Source of the DNA: Acidimicrobiia bacterium
Lineage (GTDB): Bacteria; Actinomycetota; Acidimicrobiia; Acidimicrobiales; Bin134
NCBI GenBank assembly: GCA_022822905.1
Contig: JAJDYE010000020.1
Span: 1 to 46,138, forward strand
Direction of reading: 5' to 3'
DNA length: 46,138 nucleotides
Made by a program: the position numbers and the translations under genes. A model generated the notes under the pieces. It did not search any database. It was not told where the DNA came from and was given only the letters and a program-made list of their open reading frames with translations. This document shows positions 41,898 through 46,138 of this stretch, piece by piece (position 1 is the first letter of the stretch; each line of letters starts with the position of its first letter).

Positions 41898-44150
41898 GTG
41901 CTGATATTGCAACGCGTCGAAATCGAGAACTTCGTCTTGTTCGAAAACATCGTGGTCGAGCCGTCCACCGATCTCGAACGCCCGCTGACCGTCATCAGAG
42001 CAGAAAATGGCTCGGGCAAGACGACATTTCTTCGCGCCCTGCGCTGGTGCATGTACGGAGAAAAGGGCCTGCCGGGTGAAGTTCCGTCGCGTTTTCCCAT
42101 CCAACCGGCATGGTGGCACCCCGATGCCAAAGGCATAGAGACTCGGGTGTCGATCGAGTTCGAGGCCGACGGCTCTAGCCGCCACTACACCAGCACCGAC
42201 AACGACACCGCGCTTTACCGGCTCGACCGAATCGTCAGGACCATAGGAGTCGACACCGCCAAGGACGACGAACAGGACTTCCGTCGCATTGAGGAACACG
42301 CAAATCTCATGGTCAGAGAGTTTGACGGAACCTGGAATCCGCACGACAAGGGACCAGACGCCGTGATCGAAGAACTCTTGCCTTGGAGCCTTAGGGACTT
42401 CTTTGTGATGGATACCGATGAGGCGACCGACTTTGTGGGCGGGAGCGAGAACAAGACCATCCCTCGCCAGCAAGTACAGGAAAAGACCACTGGTGCAATC
42501 ACCAGCCTGCTTGGGATTGACGTATTCAAGGGCGCGAGGACCCGCGTCGAGGATGCCGCTCGCAGCTTTAGCAAGAGAGCAACGAAGGCAATCGGCGACC
42601 AAAGCCTCATCAACCTTCAAGATGAACTCAACCAAGCGCATGCCGCAAAGACAGAGCTTGACTCGAAGATAGGCCAGGAAACAGAACGAGAAACAGAACT
42701 GAATGACCTGTTTGAACAGCTAGACGAGGAACTCGTGGCGGAACTCCAGCGATCAGGCTCCCACGAGGATCTCAAGAAACGGCTCAAAGCGAGCAAAGAC
42801 CAACACGACGACGCTGTCAAGAGCCGGAACAACTGCGCCGCACTACTCGCCGAAGACCTGGAGTCAACCGATCTGCTGGCCACCCTTTCGTCAACTGCGA
42901 TCTCGTACACCTACGGCATTCTCAAGCCCTTGCACGACGAGGGAAAAATCCCAGTTGCTCACCTCCCGTTCGTCCAAAGCCTCATGGAGTCCGGACGCTG
43001 CGTCTGCGGGCAAACCCTCCTAGAAGACAACGAGCACGGGCTGAGAGTCCAGGAGCGCATCAACGAGGCAGCCGCCCAAGCAGAGAGGGCAGGCTTCCTA
43101 TATCAACTCCATGAAGCTGTCAGGTCGCTGAAATTGTCTGCGGACAACTCCACATGGAACGACAGACGAGAGAGGAACGCGGCCGAACTAGCTCAACTCG
43201 CCATCAATATTTCAGATCTCAAGAACGAGGAAAAAGACATCAACGCCAAGCTAGACAGCATCGACGACGACAAGATTCAGCTAATCAGAGAAAAAAGAGA
43301 CTCAGTGCAACAACAGCTCAAGACCTGCACCGGGAACCTCCACCTCCATAGAAGCCGGCTTCCCGCCCTCGAACAGCAGATCAAATCGCTCGCCAACACC
43401 ATCCACCAAAGACAGCGCAATGAGCGAGCGGCAGCCGACCTCCGGGCATCGGAGGAAATATCTGGATATGTCGTCGAAATCCTGGACAGCGCCTATTCAG
43501 CGATAGAGGAAAAACAAGTCGAGGAATTGTCAGACAGGATGGATCGCCTGTTCCATCAGATAGCCGCCAACGTCTCCGATGATGACTTCACAGACGACCA
43601 GCCCAACAAGGCCAACCTCCGCATGATCTCCCAAGTCGGAGTCCGCCCTGTAGATGGCAGCACAGACAAGTTCGAGATATTCGCCCTCAACAACCGCAAC
43701 CGTTCGATGCCGCCCGTACAGATCAACGGTGCGTCCCGTCGGGTCCTGGCACTCTCGTTCGTGCTCGCCCTGTGCATCGAATCGCAAACCCGCGCCCCGC
43801 TCATTGCAGACTCTCTGCTCAACTCCATGTCCGGAACAGTGCGGCGCAACACGTTGCAGGCCACATCCGAGCACTCGAACCAGCCGATCCTGCTGCTCAC
43901 TGGCTCTGACTTAGAAGCCATTTCCGAAGTGGAGACCGTGACTCACAACGCGGGTGCCACCTACACCCTCACCGGCCAATGGGACACCATCGGAGGCGTC
44001 AGTGGCGGCGATGTCGTAAACCGGACAGAACAGCGCCAAGTCTCACTCCTGTGCCACTGCGGCCCACGCCAATACTGCGATATCTGTGAGCGCACCGGGC
44101 AAGCAGGAGCACCCGGCTGGACAAAGCGGACCAACGGGAAGGAGATCTGA
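41898..44150 (+). CDS. SMC/Rad50/DndD-like ATPase with CxC hinge and C-terminal Cys cluster (defence operon)
   Basis: 750 residues, GTG 41898 with AAGGAG seven bases before it. The N-terminal half-ATPase has Walker A AENGSGKTT (35-43). Long coiled coil runs about 235-315 and 385-520. The coils are broken by a globular piece with GRCVCGQTL (Cys368, Cys370), like the zinc-hook CxxC of Rad50 or the Cys pair of DndD. The C-terminal half has the signature-like NGASRRVLALSFVLAL and a Walker B LIADSLLN without the usual Glu, as DndD-type proteins often show. At the very end CHCGPRQYCDIC (about 715-727) looks like an extra zinc-binding site. It probably bridges or senses DNA ends for the helicase-nuclease. 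Confidence 0.85.
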   Translation: MLILQRVEIENFVLFENIVVEPSTDLERPLTVIRAENGSGKTTFLRALRWCMYGEKGLPGEVPSRFPIQPAWWHPDAKGIETRVSIEFEADGSSRHYTSTDNDTALYRLDRIVRTIGVDTAKDDEQDFRRIEEHANLMVREFDGTWNPHDKGPDAVIEELLPWSLRDFFVMDTDEATDFVGGSENKTIPRQQVQEKTTGAITSLLGIDVFKGARTRVEDAARSFSKRATKAIGDQSLINLQDELNQAHAAKTELDSKIGQETERETELNDLFEQLDEELVAELQRSGSHEDLKKRLKASKDQHDDAVKSRNNCAALLAEDLESTDLLATLSSTAISYTYGILKPLHDEGKIPVAHLPFVQSLMESGRCVCGQTLLEDNEHGLRVQERINEAAAQAERAGFLYQLHEAVRSLKLSADNSTWNDRRERNAAELAQLAINISDLKNEEKDINAKLDSIDDDKIQLIREKRDSVQQQLKTCTGNLHLHRSRLPALEQQIKSLANTIHQRQRNERAAADLRASEEISGYVVEILDSAYSAIEEKQVEELSDRMDRLFHQIAANVSDDDFTDDQPNKANLRMISQVGVRPVDGSTDKFEIFALNNRNRSMPPVQINGASRRVLALSFVLALCIESQTRAPLIADSLLNSMSGTVRRNTLQATSEHSNQPILLLTGSDLEAISEVETVTHNAGATYTLTGQWDTIGGVSGGDVVNRTEQRQVSLLCHCGPRQYCDICERTGQAGAPGWTKRTNGKEI

Positions 44151-44151
44151 T

Positions 44152-44640
44152 ATGGCCTATTTCGCCCAGCTCCTAACCCAGAAACCCCATAACCTGAGGC
44201 TGCCCAACAGCTCAACCGACGACATTCAGCGTCTGGTACAGATGCACCAGGCCACCAGCGTCGAGCGGGCCCCGTTCCGCCGCCAACTCGACTTCTGGGC
44301 CTTCAGCATCACCACCGCACTAGCTGAGGGCCTCGATCCGCTCGACGGGCCGTCCAGCAAGTGGGGAAGGAAGTTCGTGGACACCCGTGATGTCGAGATG
44401 CCAGAAGCGCTGTGCGACATACTCGCTGTCGCTGCCTTCCACCACTTCGGCTACGAACACGACGGAATCGACGACCCCGTCCAGATCATCGAGGTAGGCA
44501 ACTGCCTAGCCGGTGCCGGCTGCCCCGTAGTGCTAGATCAACTGAACAGCCGAGACCTCCGCCTCAACCCCCTCGACAACGTGCTCAACTTCGCCGCCAA
44601 CCTGTACAACCACGCTCGACTTGAGCGCTCCAAGCCGTAG
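44152..44640 (+). CDS. Small helical protein of the defence operon, possibly DndE-like
   Basis: 162 residues from ATG 44152, one base after the ATPase stop, with GGAAGGAG upstream; an in-frame start at 44086 lies inside the ATPase gene. The N-terminal part (LRLPNSSTDDIQRLVQMHQA, then RRQLDFWAFSITTALAEG) has the spacing of DndE (IRLS...A...LRxLKxxTG...), and a later GRKFVDTRDVEMPEALCDIL could match its second part. The resemblance is weak and by eye, so a new family is equally likely. It is the last gene of the operon. DndE binds nicked DNA, which would suit a system whose modification needs a nick. Confidence 0.6.
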   Translation: MAYFAQLLTQKPHNLRLPNSSTDDIQRLVQMHQATSVERAPFRRQLDFWAFSITTALAEGLDPLDGPSSKWGRKFVDTRDVEMPEALCDILAVAAFHHFGYEHDGIDDPVQIIEVGNCLAGAGCPVVLDQLNSRDLRLNPLDNVLNFAANLYNHARLERSKP

Positions 44641-44801
44641 CGAATCTCCCCAGCCCGAGGCTTCACCAACCTCAACAACTACCGGCTCAGAATCCCGCTT
44701 GCCGCCGGACAACAGCCCGGCCAAACTCATCCCTTCACAAAAGTCAGAACCCGACGTCCCCACTTCCTCGCATAGAGCCCCTCAACGGAGTTTGTGTCGC
44801 C

Positions 44802-44895
44802 TTAGCCTCGCAGTCCACCGAGCTCCTCATAGATGAGTTGCTTGAGGTGGTCATACCGCCTACTGAGGACGCGCTGGTAGTACTGATCGTCGTTT
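44802..44895 (-). pseudogene. C-terminal remnant of a gene cut by the IS3-family insertion
   Basis: On the minus strand, directly against the IS end, an open frame without a start reads DDQYYQRVLSRRYDHLKQLI and then YEELGGLRG before TAA (44804-44802). The composition and codon choice look like a genuine protein tail, unlike the other frames. The rest of the gene would lie on the far side of the element, outside the window. I cannot name the family. The 160 bp between this remnant and the 162-aa gene show nothing recognisable. Confidence 0.4.
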
Positions 44896-44933
44896 TGACC
44901 GGACCCCGTTTTTTGGTCCAGGTGTTATGAGAG
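44896..44933 (+). repeat. IS left terminal inverted repeat
   Basis: It begins TGACCGGACC and shares TTTGGTCC and TGTT(A/G)TGAGAG with the other end. It is imperfect, with extra bases near the tip. It overlaps the last codons of orfB, whose TAA is at 44925-44927. Confidence 0.75.
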
Positions 44934-45785
44934 TTTTTTCGGGTTGTTTTTTGCCCATTGGTCTGCGTATTCGGCTGGGGTGAGCATGCCGAGCGCGGAG
45001 TGGGGGCGGTAGGTGTTGTAGTCGGTCCGCCAGTCGGCGACAAGTACTTGGGCCTCGAGAAGGCTGTCGAGCTGCTCGATGGCGAGGAGTTCGTCTCGCA
45101 TTCTGGCGCCGTATGACTCGACCCAGGGGTTCTGCCAGGGAGACCCGGGGTCGATGTAGCTGGTCTTGGTGCTGGTGAACCGGCACCAATCGCGCAGGAC
45201 CGCGGCGGTGAGCTCGGGGCCGTTGTCGCACCGGATGAACTCGGGGTGCCGGCCCCTGGCGGAGGCGATCTTGTCCAAGCAGGCCACGGTGGCGTCGGCG
45301 TCGATGCTGTGGTCCACGAGGTCGGCGAGCGACTCTCGGGTGAACTCGTCGAGCACGTGCAGGATCTTGATCTTGCGGCCCGAAGCGGTCACGTCGAACT
45401 GGAAGTCCAGCGCCCAGACGTGGTCGGGGTGCTCGGCTTTGAGCAGTCCGGCGTCGGCGTCGGAGTCTCCTGTGCGCTGTCGCTTGCGCCGCTTCGGCGG
45501 CACCCGAAGGCCCTCCTCGCGCCACAGGCGCTGGACTTTCTTGCGGTTCACCGCCCAGCCGTCGCGCACCAGCACCGCATGGGCCCGCCGATACCCCCAC
45601 CGGGGGCGGTTCTCGGCGAAGTCGCGCAGCTCGGCCCGCAGGTCCCGGTCGGGGTCCTGCTCGGCCGGCTCGTAGCGCTGGGTGGAGCGGTGCTGCCCGA
45701 CGATCTCACACGCCCGCCGCTGCGACACCCCCAGCCGCTCGCACAGCAGCCAGACGGCTCTGCGCCGCTGCGGCGGGCTCACCAT
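44925..45785 (-). CDS. IS3-family transposase OrfB (DDE integrase core)
   Basis: 286 residues from ATG 45785, probably also made as an OrfAB fusion by -1 frameshifting at the AAAA before ATGG. The N-terminal HTH_21-type segment reads RRRAVWLLCERLGVSQRRAC. The catalytic triad is Asp in VWALDFQFDV, Asp in FIRCDNGPELT and Glu in NPWVESYGARMRDELL, with 'NTYRPHSALGMLTPAEYA' closing the domain as in IS3 transposases. All three acidic residues are present, so the enzyme looks active. It cuts and joins the element's ends. Confidence 0.92.
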   Translation of the reverse strand: MVSPPQRRRAVWLLCERLGVSQRRACEIVGQHRSTQRYEPAEQDPDRDLRAELRDFAENRPRWGYRRAHAVLVRDGWAVNRKKVQRLWREEGLRVPPKRRKRQRTGDSDADAGLLKAEHPDHVWALDFQFDVTASGRKIKILHVLDEFTRESLADLVDHSIDADATVACLDKIASARGRHPEFIRCDNGPELTAAVLRDWCRFTSTKTSYIDPGSPWQNPWVESYGARMRDELLAIEQLDSLLEAQVLVADWRTDYNTYRPHSALGMLTPAEYADQWAKNNPKKLS

Positions 45786-46057
45786 TTTGTCCGGCTGATC
45801 TCCCGCAAAGCGTCGATCTCCAACTCCTTGTCGGCCACGATCCGCTTCAGCCGCGCGTTCTCGGCCTCCAGCTCCTTGAGACGCTTCACGTCGTCGGCCT
45901 TGAGGCCCCCGTACTGGTTGCGCCACCGATGAAACGTCGCCTCCGACACCTCCAAATGCCGCGCCACATCCGCGATCTCCGCGCCCCCGCCCAAAAGCCG
46001 ATCGGCCTCCCGGAGCTTGCGGACAATCTGCTCGGGCGTGTGCCTTCGCCTCGCCAT
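45779..46057 (-). CDS. IS3-family transposase OrfA (HTH protein)
   Basis: 92 residues from ATG 46057, with GGAGGAGG upstream. The HTH domain reads HTPEQIVRKLREADRLLGGG followed by VARHLEVSEATFHRWRNQYG. A leucine-zipper helix follows (VKRLKELEAENARLKRIVADKELEIDALRE in heptads). It binds the terminal repeats and directs OrfB. Its stop overlaps the OrfB start by seven bases. A start 12 codons upstream (46093) is less likely because it precedes the ribosome site. Confidence 0.9.
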   Translation of the reverse strand: MARRRHTPEQIVRKLREADRLLGGGAEIADVARHLEVSEATFHRWRNQYGGLKADDVKRLKELEAENARLKRIVADKELEIDALREISRTKW

Positions 46058-46097
46058 AGTCGTGATCCTCCTCCATCCAGCAATACTGGACAACGAA

Positions 46098-46131
46098 CTC
46101 TCACAACAGGCGGACCAAACTCAGGGGGTCA
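46098..46131 (-). repeat. IS right terminal inverted repeat
   Basis: Read on the minus strand it begins TGACCCCCTG and contains TTTGGTCC and TGTTGTGAGAG, matching the left end. It lies seven bases from the window edge, so the flanking target site can be compared for only a few bases. Confidence 0.75.
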
Positions 46132-46138
46132 CGCCAGA

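Larger units (their letters stand above)
30636..44640 (+). other. Putative phosphorothioation-based defence operon (SspABCD core plus five-gene effector module)
   Basis: Nine plus-strand genes run with overlaps or gaps of 1-10 bases throughout: cysteine desulfurase, DUF4007 protein, P-loop ATPase, PAPS-reductase-fold protein, alpha-CTD/sigma4-like protein, PLD-helicase, 69-aa protein, SMC-type ATPase, 162-aa protein. The first four correspond in order and domains to sspA-D, which put sulfur on the DNA backbone of one strand. No sspE (DUF262/DUF1524 type) and no dndB-like gene is present. The remaining five genes are inferred to be the restriction or interference part. A terminator-like hairpin lies before the operon and an IS3-family element after it. 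Confidence 0.8.
44896..46131 (-). mobile_element. IS3-family insertion sequence (IS407-group-like), complete
   Basis: A 1236-bp element bounded by imperfect inverted repeats starting TGACC at both ends. It holds overlapping orfA and orfB on the minus strand with an AAAATGG stretch at their junction. OrfA has the HTH/leucine-zipper layout and OrfB the DDE integrase core. No matching target duplication is visible: the bases just outside are GTTT on the left and CGCC on the right. Boundaries are inferred from the repeats. Confidence 0.85.

Overview
The window is high-GC chromosomal DNA. It most likely comes from an actinomycete-type bacterium, and an uncultured Acidimicrobiia-like lineage would fit. 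The basis is the gene mix: two luciferase-like flavin oxidoreductases, a DinB/maleylpyruvate-isomerase-type protein, a CoxMSL-type molybdenum hydroxylase, fused Liv permeases, GTG starts and an LAxTG sortase signal. This placement is an inference; no rRNA or other phylogenetic marker is present.

Layout. (1) 1-3361 (minus): a branched-chain amino-acid/amide ABC importer made of a LivH-LivM-LivF triple fusion and the N-terminus of its binding lipoprotein. (2) 3433-10643: catabolic and accessory enzymes: a DinB-like protein, a metal-dependent amidohydrolase, a NIPSNAP-like protein, a crotonase, a quinone-reductase-like oxidoreductase, an LLM flavoenzyme and an APH-fold phosphotransferase. (3) 10662-16359 (minus): a second, complete Liv-type importer (binding lipoprotein, LivH-LivM fusion, LivG, LivF) plus a small membrane protein. 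(4) 16476-19079: three tRNAs (Val-TAC, Ile2/Met-CAT, Asn-GTT), an inositol-monophosphatase-family gene, an unknown gene and a PAP2-type membrane enzyme. (5) 19114-28365: an EamA transporter, a second LLM enzyme, a CoxM-CoxS-CoxL operon, a methyltransferase, an MFS exporter, a VapBC toxin-antitoxin pair and an NTF2-like protein. (6) 28508-30463: a secreted, probably sortase-anchored 5'-nucleotidase-family protein, followed by a strong hairpin.

(7) 30636-44640 is the highlight: nine tightly coupled plus-strand genes. The first four match the SspABCD single-strand DNA phosphorothioation machinery: a cysteine desulfurase, a DUF4007 SspB-like protein, a large P-loop ATPase, and a PAPS-reductase-fold ATP pyrophosphatase. 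They are followed not by SspE but by five more genes. These encode a protein joining an RNA-polymerase alpha-CTD-like module to a sigma-region-4-like helix-turn-helix, a PLD-nuclease/SF2-helicase fusion, a 69-aa helical protein, a DndD-like SMC/Rad50 ATPase, and a small protein faintly reminiscent of DndE. I infer a phosphorothioate-based anti-phage system with an unusual effector module. It may be a relative of the published SspFGH type or a new variant.

(8) 44802-46131: an IS3-family insertion sequence (about 1.24 kb) next to what looks like the C-terminal scrap of an interrupted gene. The defence block looks visibly less GC-rich than its flanks and is bordered by the IS, which fits horizontal acquisition.

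No gap between features exceeds 300 bases.
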